DNA of 64,000 bases from Streptomyces sp. NRRL F-5727 (GCF_000719555.1 NZ_JOGX01000006.1:152403-216402), one strand, 5' to 3'; shown: positions 49,261-59,686, counted from the first letter of the stretch. Made by a program: numbers and translations. Notes: generated by a model not told the origin, from the sequence alone.

Positions 49261-51099
49261 ATGACCACCGTGACCGCTGAGAAGGGCGCCGTACCCGGCG
49301 CCGAGGAACCGCCCGATACCGGCGCGCGGCACAAGCTGACCGCCGTCACCGGGCTCGCGGCCCTGTCCCTGGACGCGATGGCATCGGTGGCGTACGGGCC
49401 CGAGGCCATCGTGCTGGTCCTCGCGGCCGCCGGCGGGTACGGGCTGGGGTTCACGCTGCCGGTGACGCTCGCCATCGCGGGGCTGCTCGCGGTGCTGGTC
49501 GCCTCGTACCGGCAGGTCATCGCCGCGTTCCCGGACGGCGGTGGTTCCTACGCCGTGGCGAAGGCGCACCTGGGGCGGCGTACGAGCCTGGTCGCGGCCG
49601 GTTCGCTGGTCCTCGACTACGTCCTCAACGTGGCCGTCGCCGTCACCGCCGGCGTGGCCGCGCTGACGTCCGCCTTCCCGGGCCTGTACGGCGACCGGCT
49701 GGTGATCTGCCTCGGTGTCCTGGTGCTCATCACGGCCGTCAACCTGCGCGGGATCGTCGACTCGGCCCGCGCCTTCATCGTCCCCACCGCCGTCTTCGTC
49801 GGAGCGATCCTCGTCGTGATCGCCGTCGGCCTGTTCCGCGACGCGCCCGTCTCCACCGCGGCCTCCGACGGGCACACCTCCGTCCTCGCCGACAACGCCA
49901 CCACCGTCGGCGCTCTGCTCCTCCTCAAGGCGTTCGCCTCCGGCTGCTCCGCGCTGACCGGTGTGGAGGCGATAGCCAACGCGGTGCCGTCCTTCCGGGC
50001 ACCGGCCGCCCGCCGTGCGATGCGGGCGGAGGTCGCGCTGGGCGCGCTGCTCGGCGTGATGCTGATCGGCCTGTCCGTCCTGATCTCCCGCTTCGGCCTC
50101 CAGCCGGTGGAGGGCGTCACCGTCCTCGCCCAGCTCACCGACGCCTCCCTCGGCCACAACGGGGCCTTCTACGTCGTCCAGTTCGCCACCATGGTGCTGC
50201 TGGCCCTCTCGGCGAACACGTCCTTCGGAGGTCTGCCCGTCCTGCTGAAGCTGCTGGCCCGTGACAACTACGCACCGCACGTCTTCGGCCTGAAGGCGGA
50301 CCGGCAAGTGCACCGGCACGGCGTCGTGTGGCTCGCCGTGGTGTCGGCGGCGCTGCTGCTCTTCTCCGGCGGCGACACGAACACCCTGGTGCCGCTCTTC
50401 GCGATCGGCGTCTTCGTCGGATTCACGATCGCCCAGACCGGCATGGTCCTGCACTGGAGGGCCACCCGGCAGTGGGGCAGGGCCTTCCTCAACGGCCTCG
50501 GCGCCGTCCTGACCGGTGTCTCCGCGATCGTCGTCACCGCCACCAAGTTCCACGACGGGGCCTGGCTGATCGTGATCGCCCTGCCCGCACTCGTCCTCGC
50601 CTTCGAGACCGTCCACCGCGCATACGGGCGGATCGGTGAGCGCCTCGGCGTGGGCAGGATCCCTGAGCCGCCGCACCGTGAGCGCTCCCTGGTCCTGGTC
50701 CCCGTCTCCTCGCTCACCCGGCTCACCAGCGAGGCCCTCACCACCGCCGTCTCCCTCGGCGACGAGGTCCGCGCCGTGACCGTCTGCCATCCGGACCCCG
50801 AGGACCTGGCTGCCACCGAGGCCCTGGAGCGGGACTGGGCCCTGTGGAACCCGGGCGTCCAGCTCGTCCGGCTCCCTTTCGAACGCCGCTCGCTCGGCCG
50901 GCCCATCAGCGCCTACGTGCGCGCACTGCGCGACGCCGACTCCGCAACCCGTGTCACCGTCCTCATCCCTGAGGCCGAGCCCGAGAGCCTGTGGCAGCGG
51001 CTGCTGCAGAACCAGCGCGGCGCCGTCGTCGCCCATGCCGTACGCCGGGACACCGACGCCGTGATCTGCCGACTGAGGTTCCGGCTCCGGGATCGCTAG
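49261..51099 (+). CDS. KimA-type APC potassium permease
   Basis: 612 residues, about 12 transmembrane helices (30-450) and a cytosolic C-terminal domain. LSLDAMASVAYGPEAI, FPDGGGSYAVAKAHLG and KAFASGCSALTGVEAIANAVPSF (core SGCSALTGVEAI) follow the Bacillus subtilis KimA pattern closely. KimA is a high-affinity proton-coupled potassium importer inhibited by c-di-AMP. Potassium as substrate is inferred from this similarity and from the kdp genes nearby. A direct-repeat box lies upstream. Confidence 0.88.
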   Translation: MTTVTAEKGAVPGAEEPPDTGARHKLTAVTGLAALSLDAMASVAYGPEAIVLVLAAAGGYGLGFTLPVTLAIAGLLAVLVASYRQVIAAFPDGGGSYAVAKAHLGRRTSLVAAGSLVLDYVLNVAVAVTAGVAALTSAFPGLYGDRLVICLGVLVLITAVNLRGIVDSARAFIVPTAVFVGAILVVIAVGLFRDAPVSTAASDGHTSVLADNATTVGALLLLKAFASGCSALTGVEAIANAVPSFRAPAARRAMRAEVALGALLGVMLIGLSVLISRFGLQPVEGVTVLAQLTDASLGHNGAFYVVQFATMVLLALSANTSFGGLPVLLKLLARDNYAPHVFGLKADRQVHRHGVVWLAVVSAALLLFSGGDTNTLVPLFAIGVFVGFTIAQTGMVLHWRATRQWGRAFLNGLGAVLTGVSAIVVTATKFHDGAWLIVIALPALVLAFETVHRAYGRIGERLGVGRIPEPPHRERSLVLVPVSSLTRLTSEALTTAVSLGDEVRAVTVCHPDPEDLAATEALERDWALWNPGVQLVRLPFERRSLGRPISAYVRALRDADSATRVTVLIPEAEPESLWQRLLQNQRGAVVAHAVRRDTDAVICRLRFRLRDR

Positions 51100-51213
51100 C
51101 CGGCTGGATCGTGTCCGCCATGCCTCCGACGCGGACATGCCGCCGGATGTGGACCCCGCCGCCACGGGTTTCACGACCGGCCGCTTCACCAGGGCCGATG
51201 GGCGGCCGCCCGG

Positions 51214-53169
51214 TCAGCCGACGTGGACGCGCGGGCGGCGGTCGCGGTCGGACTCGGCCTCGCGGAGGATCTCGCGGGTGACAGGGGCGATCTCGCCCTG
51301 ACCGAAGAGGAAGAAGCGCAGGAAGTTGGCGAACGGATTGCCCTCGGTCCACTCGAAGTAGACGTGCGGACGGACGCCGGTCATGTCCCGGGCGTGGAGC
51401 AGGAGGGCCGCGAGGGCGTTGGGGACCGACGAGGACTCGACGGTGAGCACGCGGTAGCGGCCGTGCATGACCTCGCCGCGGACGGTGAGGCCGGCCTCGA
51501 ACTCGGAGGGGTCGGTGACGGTGACCTCGATGAAGACGAAGTCCTCGGTGCCGGGCAGGTCGTTGTCGGCGCGGATCTGGTCCTTCTTCGACCGGTACTC
51601 TTCCGCGTCGCGATTGTCCGGCTCGTTGGCGATGAAGCGCGGGGTCCGGCTGGCGACGTCGCGGATGAACCGCTCGGCCATGTCGTCGAGCTCGACGTGG
51701 GTGACCCGCAGCTCGAAGGCGCGGCCGAGCCGGGAGAGCAGCGAGATCAGGATGATGCCGGCGATGAAGCAGGCGCCGATCTTCACGCCGTCCGGGCGTT
51801 CGATGACGTTGACGACCGTCGTGTAGAGGAAGACGACGGAGATCATCCCGAACCCGATCGTCCAGCCGCGCTGCCCTGCCTTGCGGGCCGCGATGGTCAC
51901 CGCGATGGCTGCCGAGCAGATGAGCACCAGGACGCCGGTGGCGTAGGCGCCGCCCTGGGCGTCGACGTCGGCGTCGAAGATCCACGTCACCAGGAAGGCG
52001 ACCAGGGTGAAGACGATCACCATCGGGCGGACGGCCCGCGCCCAGTGCGGAGCCATGCCGTACTTCGGCAGGTAGCGCGGCATCAGGTTGAGCAGGCCCG
52101 CCATGGCGGAGGCGCCCGCGAACCACAGGATGAGGATGGTCGAGACGTCGTAGACGGTGCCGAAGGCGTTGCCGAGGTACTCGTGGGCGAGGTAGGCGAG
52201 CGCGCGGCCGTTGGCCTTGCCGCCGGACTCGAACTCCTCGTGCGGGATGAGCACGGTGGTGATGAAGCTGGTGCAGATCAGGAAGACGCTCATGATCAGC
52301 GCGGCGGTCGTCAGGAGCTTCTTGGTGTCCCGGATCCGGCCGGCGGGCCGCTCCTCGGTGTCGCCCGGGTCGCCCTTGACGTGCGGCATGACGGCGACGC
52401 CGGTCTCGAAGCCGGACAGGCCGAGGGCGAGCTTGGGGAAGACGATCAGCGCGACGCCGATCATGACGAAGACGTTGCCGTGCTCCTGGGTCAGGGCGGC
52501 CGTCCAGTCGGTGACGACGTGGCCTTCGGTGATCACCTGCCACAGCCCCGTGACCACGACGACGGCGTTCAGCGCGAGATAGATCCCGACGAGGGCGACG
52601 GCGACGCCGATCGCCTCCAGGAAGCCCTTGAGGAAGACCGCGCCGAGCAGCGCGATCAGGATCATCGTGATGATCACCTGCTTGTCGTGGAGCGCCGACT
52701 CCAGGTGCGGGTTCTCCACGAGGTGGGTGGAGGCGTCGGCCGCCGACAGGGTGATGGTGATGAGGAAGTCGGTGGCGGCGAAGCCGAGCAGGGTGAGGAC
52801 GAAGAGCTTGCCCTTCCAGAAGGACAGCAGGCGCGACAGCATCGCGATCGAGCCCTCGCCGTGCGGGGACTCCTCCGCCACCCGCCGGTAGACCGGCAGG
52901 GCACCCGCCAGCGTCACGATCACCAGGACGATCGTCGCGATGGGGGAGAGGAGGCCGGCGGCCAGGGCGGCGATGCCGGGCTGGTAGCCGAGGGTGGAGA
53001 AGTAGTCGACGCCGGTCAGGCACATCACGCGCCACCAGGGCTGCCCCTTGTGTCCGGCGTCCGGGGCCGTCTCCTTCGGGCGGGAGGGTTTGCCCTTGCC
53101 CATGTCGGACAGCCCTTCCAGCATCCACGCGCGCAGCCTGCTGCCGCGCGTCTCGTCCGTGGTGGCCAT
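51214..53169 (-). CDS. APC family permease, second putative K+/amino-acid transporter
   Basis: 651 residues from ATG 53169. A charged N-terminus is followed by about 12 helices beginning [23 protein letters not shown], and by [14 protein letters not shown] cytosolic C-terminal domain of 170 residues holds [19 protein letters not shown] and [18 protein letters not shown]. It is related to the KimA/KUP-like APC permeases but is distinct from the first. Potassium is likely from context; an amino acid remains possible. Convergent with the KimA-type gene, divergent from the DUF4118 gene. Confidence 0.82.
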   Translation of the reverse strand: MATTDETRGSRLRAWMLEGLSDMGKGKPSRPKETAPDAGHKGQPWWRVMCLTGVDYFSTLGYQPGIAALAAGLLSPIATIVLVIVTLAGALPVYRRVAEESPHGEGSIAMLSRLLSFWKGKLFVLTLLGFAATDFLITITLSAADASTHLVENPHLESALHDKQVIITMILIALLGAVFLKGFLEAIGVAVALVGIYLALNAVVVVTGLWQVITEGHVVTDWTAALTQEHGNVFVMIGVALIVFPKLALGLSGFETGVAVMPHVKGDPGDTEERPAGRIRDTKKLLTTAALIMSVFLICTSFITTVLIPHEEFESGGKANGRALAYLAHEYLGNAFGTVYDVSTILILWFAGASAMAGLLNLMPRYLPKYGMAPHWARAVRPMVIVFTLVAFLVTWIFDADVDAQGGAYATGVLVLICSAAIAVTIAARKAGQRGWTIGFGMISVVFLYTTVVNVIERPDGVKIGACFIAGIILISLLSRLGRAFELRVTHVELDDMAERFIRDVASRTPRFIANEPDNRDAEEYRSKKDQIRADNDLPGTEDFVFIEVTVTDPSEFEAGLTVRGEVMHGRYRVLTVESSSVPNALAALLLHARDMTGVRPHVYFEWTEGNPFANFLRFFLFGQGEIAPVTREILREAESDRDRRPRVHVG

Positions 53170-53269
53170 GGGGGTGCTCCTGGGGTCTGCTCGAGGAAGG
53201 GATTCCGGCCGCTGGTCGCGCGGCCGAGCCAGCGTAAGCAGCGGGTGAGAGGGTCCACCCGTCGAGCGC

Positions 53270-53286
53270 GTCAGGGAAGCGTCAAG
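53270..53286 (+). promoter_or_regulatory. KdpE-like direct repeat before the DUF4118 gene
   Basis: GTCAGG-GAAGC-GTCAAG, 11-base period, 86 bases before the ATG at 53372, within the divergent region shared with the APC permease. A further GTCACC follows at 53302. Confidence 0.6.
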
Positions 53287-53371
53287 ATCCGCCGGTCGGG
53301 CGTCACCTTCCTCACACCGGGCGCAGCCTTGAGGCGTACCCGGCGTATGGGGGCCACCGAGGAGGCCGACG

Positions 53372-54172
53372 ATGCGTATGCCGTTCCGGGACGTGGCCGC
53401 CGTGGCGGCCGCGGTCATCGCGCCCTTCCTGGTGGCGCTAGCGTTGCTGCCGGTCCGTGCGAGCGTCGCTCCCACCAACCTCGCGTTGGTGCTGGTCGTC
53501 GTGGTCGTCGCCGTCTCGGCGCTGGGGAACCGGTGGGCCGGCGCCCTTGCCGCGGTGTCGGCGGTGGCCTGGTTCGACTTCTTCCACACCGAGCCGTACC
53601 AGAGCTTCGATATCCGGGACCGGGCTGACGTCGAGACGGCGCTCCTGCTGCTTGTCGTCGGTCTGCTCGTGTCCCAGCTCGCCGCCCGGGCCCGCGTGAT
53701 GCGGTCGGTCGCGGGCACGGACGCGGAGCACCTGGAGCGTCTGCACCGCACGATCCGCCTGGCGCGCTCGGGCGGCGGCACGAAGGCCGAGCTGATCGAC
53801 CGGGTGCGGCGGGACCTGGCGGAGGTGCTGGAGCTGCGGGAGTGCCGGTTCACCCGCGACGCGGAGACCGTCGGTTCTCCGCCGCCCAGACTGCAGACGG
53901 ACGGGTCGGTGCGGGTGGAGGGCTGGATCTGGGACCTGGAGCGTCAGGGGTGGCCGGACGGGGAGACCGAGCTGCCGGCGGTGGCGGGCGGCATGGTGCG
54001 GGGCCGGTTTCTGCTGACACCCACTCCCGGAGCCGTACCGGTCCCGGTGGAGGCGCGGCTCGTCGCCGTCGACCTGGCGGGACTCGCCGCGGTCGCGCTC
54101 GAAGCCTGGGGGCCGCTAGTCCAGACCGGAGACCCTGAGGACGGTGCGGGCCGTCTCGGAATGGACGTGTAG
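53372..54172 (+). CDS. DUF4118 (KdpD-type) membrane sensor protein
   Basis: 266 residues. Four closely packed hydrophobic helices (about 8-115) with [24 protein letters not shown] (core [10 protein letters not shown]) correspond to the DUF4118 transmembrane domain of KdpD. The C-terminal half ([12 protein letters not shown] ... [12 protein letters not shown]) looks like a GAF-type domain and lacks kinase boxes. It may be a KdpD-derived potassium or turgor sensor that works with another protein. The last 57 bases overlap the convergent gene. Confidence 0.82.
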   Translation: MRMPFRDVAAVAAAVIAPFLVALALLPVRASVAPTNLALVLVVVVVAVSALGNRWAGALAAVSAVAWFDFFHTEPYQSFDIRDRADVETALLLLVVGLLVSQLAARARVMRSVAGTDAEHLERLHRTIRLARSGGGTKAELIDRVRRDLAEVLELRECRFTRDAETVGSPPPRLQTDGSVRVEGWIWDLERQGWPDGETELPAVAGGMVRGRFLLTPTPGAVPVPVEARLVAVDLAGLAAVALEAWGPLVQTGDPEDGAGRLGMDV

Positions 54173-54652
54173 GGCGAGCCGCGCGAGGTCGGCCGTGCCG
54201 TGATCCAGGGTGCCGTGTGCGCGGGACGTGCGTGCGTCCGCTTCGACGCGGAGCCACAGGGCCGGGTTGGTGAGGAGGACGCGGAGGTCGACCTCGGCCC
54301 GGGTGCCGTCCTCGTCCCGCAGCGCGAGGCGCCCGGCGGTGTCCGCGGGCCAGACGACCGCCACGAGCCGGTCGGTGCGCACGGTCCTCGTGGTCCACAG
54401 GCCCTGGACCATCAGCCGGCCTGGCGCGGCGCTCACCCGGGTGGGCAGCAGGATGACCAGCAGGAGCACGCACAGGGTGATGCAGCCCAGGACTCCCCAC
54501 AAGGTCAGGCCGTGCGGGGTTCCCGCATCGACGACCAGCGCGACGCCGAGCAGGAGACCCGAGCAGAGCAGGGCGGCCCGGGCCTCACCGGGCCATCCGG
54601 CGTCGTGCAGCACGTCGGCGGCGGGGCGGGGTGGGGGGAGCGGTGGCTGCAT
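54116..54652 (-). CDS. hypothetical two-helix membrane protein
   Basis: 178 residues from ATG 54652. Proline-rich start (MQPPLPPPRPAADVLH), two adjacent hydrophobic helices (about 30-75) and a beta-rich cytosolic half (VQGLWTTRTVRTDRLVAVVWPADTAGRLALRDEDG, cut here to TTRTVRTDRLVAVVWP) that resembles a bacterial PH domain. A KdpE-like box lies 75-90 bases upstream inside the preceding gene. No function is assigned. Confidence 0.72.
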   Translation of the reverse strand: MQPPLPPPRPAADVLHDAGWPGEARAALLCSGLLLGVALVVDAGTPHGLTLWGVLGCITLCVLLLVILLPTRVSAAPGRLMVQGLWTTRTVRTDRLVAVVWPADTAGRLALRDEDGTRAEVDLRVLLTNPALWLRVEADARTSRAHGTLDHGTADLARLALHVHSETARTVLRVSGLD

Positions 54653-54706
54653 GGCGCTGACGCTAGGGCCGGGCACCCCGTGTGCGTGGTGTGGGCTACG
54701 CGCTGT

Positions 54707-55495
54707 TTACGCGGCGGCCCGCAGATTTGACGTGCCGCTGACGGCGGTGTGCGGGCCGGTGGTGTGGTGCACGTACTCGCGGTGGAGTCGGAACCCGGAG
54801 GTCCAGGCGAGCAGACGGCTCGCCCGGTTCTCGCGGGAGCAGCTCCAGGTGGCGGTCCGGCCGCGGGCGGTGATGTCGGCGGTCAGGCCAGCGACGCAGG
54901 CGAGGGCGAGGTGCTGCCGTCGCTCGGCGGGGTCGGTGGCGCAGGCCACGTCCTCGTACCGGCTGCCCGTGAAGCGGGAGCAGGCCACGGCCAGGACCCG
55001 TTCCTTGCGGAAGGCGGCCCAGCCGTGCCCGGAACGGGCGAGGCCGTCGGGACCGCCCCAGGTGGCGAAGGGCCGCCCGAGGGAGAGACCGGCTGCGGCG
55101 AGTGCCGGGCCGTCCTCCGCGCACAGGCGCCGGACCGTCGTCCCGTGGGGGACCCGCGTCGCGGCCGCCTCCGCCTGTTGTACGTAGAGCATGCGGTCCC
55201 ACGGGTGCAGGAGGTCGAAGGCGGCGGCGAGCACGGGCAGGAAGCGGGGGGACGCCTCGACGCAGTGGCCGGCCAGCGGGGCGAGATCGGAGGGGGCGAG
55301 GGCGGTGGGGTCGCCGGCCAGGAGGGCGTGGCGGCCGCTGGCGACGGCGATGACGCGGGGGTGGACGACCCGGTCGGTCCACCAGGTGCCGTGGCCGGTG
55401 GCGAGGACGTGCTCGGCCAGGGTCGCCGTGCCGGGCGCGCCGGTGGGGAAGGCCCGCGCGGCGGAGGGCGGCTGATGGGCGGGGTGGGGGATCAC
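54707..55495 (-). CDS. GNAT family acetyltransferase
   Basis: 262 residues from GTG 55495 with GGAGG 5 bases upstream. The C-terminal half (about 120-250) shows VRRLCAEDGPALAAAGLSLG, then a weak acetyl-CoA region AERRQHLALACVAGLTADI, and NRASRLLAWTSGFRLHREYVHHT (core LAWTSGFRLHREY), the usual GNAT end. The N-terminal half (GHCVEASPRFLPVLAAAF) looks like a second degenerate GNAT lobe. Substrate unknown. Member of the potassium island by position. Confidence 0.78.
   Translation of the reverse strand: MIPHPAHQPPSAARAFPTGAPGTATLAEHVLATGHGTWWTDRVVHPRVIAVASGRHALLAGDPTALAPSDLAPLAGHCVEASPRFLPVLAAAFDLLHPWDRMLYVQQAEAAATRVPHGTTVRRLCAEDGPALAAAGLSLGRPFATWGGPDGLARSGHGWAAFRKERVLAVACSRFTGSRYEDVACATDPAERRQHLALACVAGLTADITARGRTATWSCSRENRASRLLAWTSGFRLHREYVHHTTGPHTAVSGTSNLRAAA
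54726..54742 (-). promoter_or_regulatory. KdpE-like direct repeat within the GNAT 3' end
   Basis: On the minus strand GTCAGC-GGCAC-GTCAAA, 11-base period, 74-90 bases before the ATG of the two-helix membrane protein. It lies in coding DNA, so chance is possible. Confidence 0.4.
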
Positions 55496-55519
55496 GGGAA
55501 CCTCCGGGAGTACGGGGAG

Positions 55520-55554
55520 CGGGGCGGCCCGCCGTCGTGGTGCGGGCCGCCCCG
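55520..55554 (-). terminator. terminator after the bL37-like gene
   Basis: A perfect 13-bp stem (CGGGGCGGCCCGC ... GCGGGCCGCCCCG) with a 9-base loop between the bL37-like gene and the GNAT gene. Confidence 0.8.
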
Positions 55555-55576
55555 TGGTGGGAACGGCGGGAGAGGG

Positions 55577-55654
55577 TCAGCTCTGGCCGGCCTTGCGGCC
55601 GTGGTTCGCCTTCTTCTTGCGGCGGGCCTTCTTCTTGCGGGCGCGCTTCGACAT
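55577..55654 (-). CDS. bL37-like small basic ribosomal protein
   Basis: 25 residues, ATG 55654 with GAAGGGGGC upstream. The peptide MSKRARKKKARRKKKANHGR (remaining tail KAGQS) has the basic start and the ANHG(K/R) motif of the tiny actinobacterial ribosomal protein bL37 and AURKAIP1/COX24-like peptides. It is too short for most gene finders. It is directly downstream of an SDR gene (14 bases) and followed by a terminator, so the two are an operon. It may be a second, condition-specific copy. Confidence 0.72.
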   Translation of the reverse strand: MSKRARKKKARRKKKANHGRKAGQS

Positions 55655-55668
55655 GTCCGGTGCCCCCT

Positions 55669-56478
55669 TCAGGCGTTCTGGCCGACGAGGAGGTCGGCGA
55701 GCTTGGTGAGGCGCTTGACGCTGCGTTCCTCCAGGGCGATCGGTGCCGGGGTGACGCGCTGGTCGCGGTCGTAGTAGGCGCCGTTGACGATCTCGGTGGC
55801 CGGGTCGCAGAGGCGCACGACATGGGCGGCGCCCTCGGCCGGGGCGACGCCCTCGTGCGCGTAGAGGGGGAGGAGGCTGGTGGTACAGATGCCGGGGTGG
55901 ACGGAGACGGCGGTCACCCGGGGATCGGCGGCGAAGACGGTGAGGGCCAGCTGGGACTGGGCGTAGGCGGCGAGGCGGGAGTAGCGGCGGACGCGGTTGG
56001 GGTCGTTCCACTGGATGGAGCCGGTGCGGTGGAGCACGGAGGAGACGTTGACGACCCGGCCGCCGGGGTCGCTGGTGAGGGCGGGTTCGAGGAGGTGGGT
56101 GAGGAGGTAGTGGGCGAGGAAGTTGACCTGGAAGGCGATCTCGTTGCCGTCGGCGGTGACGGTGTGGCGTTCGGGTGCGGCCATGCCGGCGTTGTTGACG
56201 AGCACGTCGAGGCGCGGGTGCTCGGCCAGGACGCGGTGCGCGAGGCGCTCGACCTCCTCCAGGCGGGTGAAGTCCGCGCCGAGCGGGTGCAGGCGGGCCT
56301 CGTCGATGTCGGCCAGGGTGATGAGCCGGTCGGTGGCGGCGTGCGCCTCCTCGGCGGTGCGGCCGTGGACGAGGACGGTGGCGCCGCGCTCGGCGAGGAG
56401 CCGGGCGGTCTGGTGGCCGATGCCGGAGGTGGCGCCGGTCACCAGGACGGTGCGGGAGGAAAGGTCGGAAACGGACAT
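55669..56478 (-). CDS. SDR family oxidoreductase lacking the catalytic lysine
   Basis: 269 residues. Rossmann motif VLVTGATSGIGHQTARLLAERG (core TGATSGIG), LVNNAGMA and VNVSSVLHRTG with the catalytic serine. The active-site Y-x3-K reads YAQSQ: the tyrosine is present and the lysine is glutamine, confirmed by the CAG codon. The rest resembles retinol-dehydrogenase-like SDRs. The change should impair ordinary reduction. In an operon with the bL37-like gene. A KdpE-like box lies about 230 bases upstream. Confidence 0.88.
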   Translation of the reverse strand: MSVSDLSSRTVLVTGATSGIGHQTARLLAERGATVLVHGRTAEEAHAATDRLITLADIDEARLHPLGADFTRLEEVERLAHRVLAEHPRLDVLVNNAGMAAPERHTVTADGNEIAFQVNFLAHYLLTHLLEPALTSDPGGRVVNVSSVLHRTGSIQWNDPNRVRRYSRLAAYAQSQLALTVFAADPRVTAVSVHPGICTTSLLPLYAHEGVAPAEGAAHVVRLCDPATEIVNGAYYDRDQRVTPAPIALEERSVKRLTKLADLLVGQNA

Positions 56479-56706
56479 GACTGGTCAGTCCCTTACGGGT
56501 TTCGAAGGTGTTCGGGTACGGAGAAGGGGCGCCGGACGCGAGAGGTCACGACGCCCCCGTGGCAGGGCCGGAGAGGATCAGCGGCGTACTGCGGTCTCCG
56601 GGCAGCGGGGCGCCCGATGGGGCGGCCGGTCGAGCAGGAGCCACGCGCTGTCCATGCTCTCCATCGAAGCCTCGGATCGGTCCGCTCGCAAGCTCAACAG
56701 TCTTTC

Positions 56707-56723
56707 CCTGACGGAGCCCTGAC
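56707..56723 (-). promoter_or_regulatory. KdpE-like direct repeat before the SDR-bL37 operon
   Basis: On the minus strand GTCAGG-GCTCC-GTCAGG, an exact hexamer repeat at 11-base period, 7 bases after the kdpB stop and about 230 bases before the SDR start. The 251-base region holds no other gene. Confidence 0.55.
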
Positions 56724-56729
56724 GGGAAT

Positions 56730-58964
56730 TCACCCCAGGCCGGGGACGGTGGAGACGAGCAGGTCGATGGCCTTGATGCCGACGAAGGGGAGGATGAGGC
56801 CACCGAGTCCGTACACCAGCAGGTTGCGGCGCAGCAGCTCGTGCGCGGACGCCGGGGTGTAGCGGACGCCGCGCAGGGCGAGCGGGATCAAAACCACGAT
56901 GATCAGGGCGTTGAAGATGATCGCGGAGGTGATCGCCGAGGTGGGGCTGCTCAGCCCCATGATGTTCAGTGCTTCGAGCCCCGGGTACGCGCCCGAGAAC
57001 ATCGCGGGGATGATCGCGAAGTACTTCGCCACGTCGTTCGTGATCGAGAAGGTGGTCAACGCGCCTCGGGTGATGAGGAGTTGCTTGCCGATCTCGACGA
57101 TCTCGATGAGCTTGGTCGGGTTGGAGTCGAGGTCGACCATGTTGCCGGCCTCCTTCGCGGCTGACGTGCCGGTGTTCATCGCCACGCCGACGTCCGCCTG
57201 CGCGAGCGCCGGGGCGTCGTTGGTGCCGTCGCCGGTCATCGCGACCAGTTTTCCGCCCTCCTGCTCCCTTCGGATCAGGGCGAGTTTGTCCTCGGGGGTG
57301 GCCTCGGCGAGGAAGTCGTCGACGCCGGCTTCGTGGGCGATGGCCCGGGCCGTGAGCGGGTTGTCACCCGTAACCATGACGGTACGGATGCCCATGCGGC
57401 GCAGCTCCGCGAACCGTTCCCGGATGCCCTCCTTCACGACGTCCTTGAGGTGGACGATCCCGAGCACCCGCGGGCCGTCGCCGTCGTGCAGGGCCACGAG
57501 GAGGGGCGTGCCGCCGGCGTCCGCGATCGCGTCGGACCAGTCTCGGGCCTCGGGTGGCACCGCGCCCCCGTACATCTCCACCCAGGCGACGACCTGGGCC
57601 GCGGCCCCCTTGCGAATGTGGCAGGCGCCGCCGTCCCAGCGCAGGTCGACGCCGCTCATCCGGGTCTGCGCGCTGAACTCCACGAACCGGGGGTTCGCCA
57701 GTTCGCCCTCGGCGGGGGCCTCCAGACCGTACTGCCGCCGGGCGAGCTCGGCCACGGACCGTCCCTCGGGGGTCTCGTCGGCGAGCGAGGAGAGCTGGGC
57801 CGCGTCGGCCAGGAGGGCGGCCTCCACTCCTGGGAGCGGGATGAAGGCGGCGGCCTCACGGTTGCCGAGGGTGATCGTTCCGGTCTTGTCGAGGAGCAGG
57901 GTGTTCACGTCACCTGCCGCCTCGACGGCCCGGCCCGACATGGCGAGGACGTTGCGCTGCACGAGCCGGTCCATGCCGGCGATGCCGATCGCGGAGAGCA
58001 GGGCCCCGATGGTGGTGGGGATGAGCGTGACGAGGAGGGCGACGAGGACGGTGGTGGACGGGGCGGCGTCCGCGTACCCCGCCATCGGCTTCAGTGCGAC
58101 CACCACGAGGATGAAGACGACAGTCAGGGCGGAGAGAAGGATGTTGAGGGCGATCTCGTTCGGGGTCTTCTGCCGTTCCGCGCCCTCGATCAGGGCGATC
58201 ATCCGGTCCATGAAGGAGTGTCCGGGCCGGGACGTGACCCGTACGACGACCCGGTCCGAGAGCACCGTCGTCCCGCCCGTGACCCCGGAGCGGTCGCCGC
58301 CGGCCTCGCGGATCACGGGCGCGGACTCGCCGGTGACGGCTGACTCGTCGACCGAGGCGATCCCGGCGACGACGTCGCCGTCCGCCGGGATCAACTCGCC
58401 CGCCTCGACGAGGACGAAGTCGAACTGCTTGAGGTCGGTCGCGGCCACCGCCTCCGTCGCGGCGCGGTCGACATCGGTGCCGTACCGCCAGTGGTTGAGG
58501 CGCAGCGCGACCGTGTCCGTCCGGGCCCTGCGCAGCGACTCGGCCTGCGCGCGGCCCCGGCCTTCGGCGACGGCCTCCGCGAGGTTCGCGAAGACCACGG
58601 TCAGCCAGAGCCAGACGCTGACCGTCCAGGTGAACACGGACGGATCGAGCAGTGCCGAGAGCGTGGTCAGCGCCGAGCCGACGGCCACCACGAAGAGCAC
58701 GGGCTTGCGGACGAGGGTGCGCGGGTGCAGTTTGCGCAGCGCCTCGGGGAAGGACTTCACGAGCTGCACGGGGTCGAGGAGCCCGCCGTGGCCCGCCCGC
58801 CGGCGCCCGGGACGGAAGCGGGGGGCGGGGTTGCGGGGCGGGGCCGGCGGGGGGCCGGGGAAGGGCGGTCCGTCGGAGTACGGTGAACCGGCGGGGACCT
58901 GCGGGCCGGTGGAAGTGGGCGGGCCGGCGGGAGGGTGCGCCGGTCGGGGCGCGGCGGAATGCAT
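56730..58964 (-). CDS. kdpB: potassium-transporting P-type ATPase subunit KdpB
   Basis: 744 residues, longer than usual because of a 60-residue Pro/Gly-rich N-terminus. TGES in [11 protein letters not shown], the phosphorylation site DKTGT (Asp about 359), [16 protein letters not shown] and the KdpB helices all intact, so it looks functional. KdpB energises K+ import through KdpA. It stands alone on the minus strand, without kdpA or kdpC beside it, unlike the usual kdpFABC order. A paired direct-repeat region lies 320 bases upstream. Confidence 0.95.
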   Translation of the reverse strand: MHSAAPRPAHPPAGPPTSTGPQVPAGSPYSDGPPFPGPPPAPPRNPAPRFRPGRRRAGHGGLLDPVQLVKSFPEALRKLHPRTLVRKPVLFVVAVGSALTTLSALLDPSVFTWTVSVWLWLTVVFANLAEAVAEGRGRAQAESLRRARTDTVALRLNHWRYGTDVDRAATEAVAATDLKQFDFVLVEAGELIPADGDVVAGIASVDESAVTGESAPVIREAGGDRSGVTGGTTVLSDRVVVRVTSRPGHSFMDRMIALIEGAERQKTPNEIALNILLSALTVVFILVVVALKPMAGYADAAPSTTVLVALLVTLIPTTIGALLSAIGIAGMDRLVQRNVLAMSGRAVEAAGDVNTLLLDKTGTITLGNREAAAFIPLPGVEAALLADAAQLSSLADETPEGRSVAELARRQYGLEAPAEGELANPRFVEFSAQTRMSGVDLRWDGGACHIRKGAAAQVVAWVEMYGGAVPPEARDWSDAIADAGGTPLLVALHDGDGPRVLGIVHLKDVVKEGIRERFAELRRMGIRTVMVTGDNPLTARAIAHEAGVDDFLAEATPEDKLALIRREQEGGKLVAMTGDGTNDAPALAQADVGVAMNTGTSAAKEAGNMVDLDSNPTKLIEIVEIGKQLLITRGALTTFSITNDVAKYFAIIPAMFSGAYPGLEALNIMGLSSPTSAITSAIIFNALIIVVLIPLALRGVRYTPASAHELLRRNLLVYGLGGLILPFVGIKAIDLLVSTVPGLG

Positions 58965-59285
58965 CGCGGAAGACCTTCGGGAAGATCCCGGCCGTCCGTG
59001 CGGCGGAGGCCGAGGAGAAACGGCTGGGCCCCTCCCGGGAAGAAGTCCCGGAGGAGTGGACTGTCCGGCCCGCGCCTACGGGTGCCGGGCCGTGTGGACC
59101 CGGCACCCGGGGTGCGGCTGTGGACGGACAGCGCGGTCGCGACGCGGGGGCACGGAACGCCGGATGGGAGGGCGGTCCGTGCCCCCGCGGCCGGGACGAT
59201 CAGGCCACTGACGTCCCTGGGCCGGTGAGCGACCGAGGATGAATCTAGACGCTCGACGCCCGGGTGAAGCCAAGTCGGCGCAGCC

Positions 59286-59369
59286 TTTGACGAGCCTCTT
59301 ACGAGCCGTTGGACGTGCTCGTCAAGGTCCCGTCAAAGCGAGGTGACCTGATGTCAGAACGGCGTCAAG
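59286..59369. promoter_or_regulatory. cluster of KdpE-like direct repeats, both strands
   Basis: Minus strand toward kdpB: GTAAGA-GGCTC-GTCAAA (59286-59302). Plus strand: GTCAAG-GTCCC-GTCAAA (59321-59337) and GTCAGA-ACGGC-GTCAAG (59353-59369). All have the 11-base period. The back-to-back arrangement fits a divergent promoter. Confidence 0.6.
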
Positions 59370-59686
59370 AAGGCCGGATCTCCGCCCGGTCGTGGCACAG
59401 GATGATCTCCTCACGGGGGATCGGACGACCGTTCGAACGCATGGGGTGGGAGGGGCGCGTCGCCGAGGCGGCGCGCATGGTCCGTGACCGACGGCCCGGA
59501 CCGACACCTCGGTGCGAGCGAGCGGGACCGTCCGACGAGAGGGACGTTCCGGCCCGCGGCACCAGGGGGTGGCCGCGGGCCGGACGAGCCCTCCTGTACG
59601 ACAGCCACGCCCTCCTGTGCACAGACATCCGGACCGGGATCGGCGGACGTGCGCGCCCGGCCGTGTGAACCGCCCGTACGGGAACC

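Noticed and set aside
59349..59668. Arg-rich plus-strand frame between kdpB and kdpF
   Set aside because: No homologous motif, poor codon bias, and the region is full of regulator-like direct repeats.
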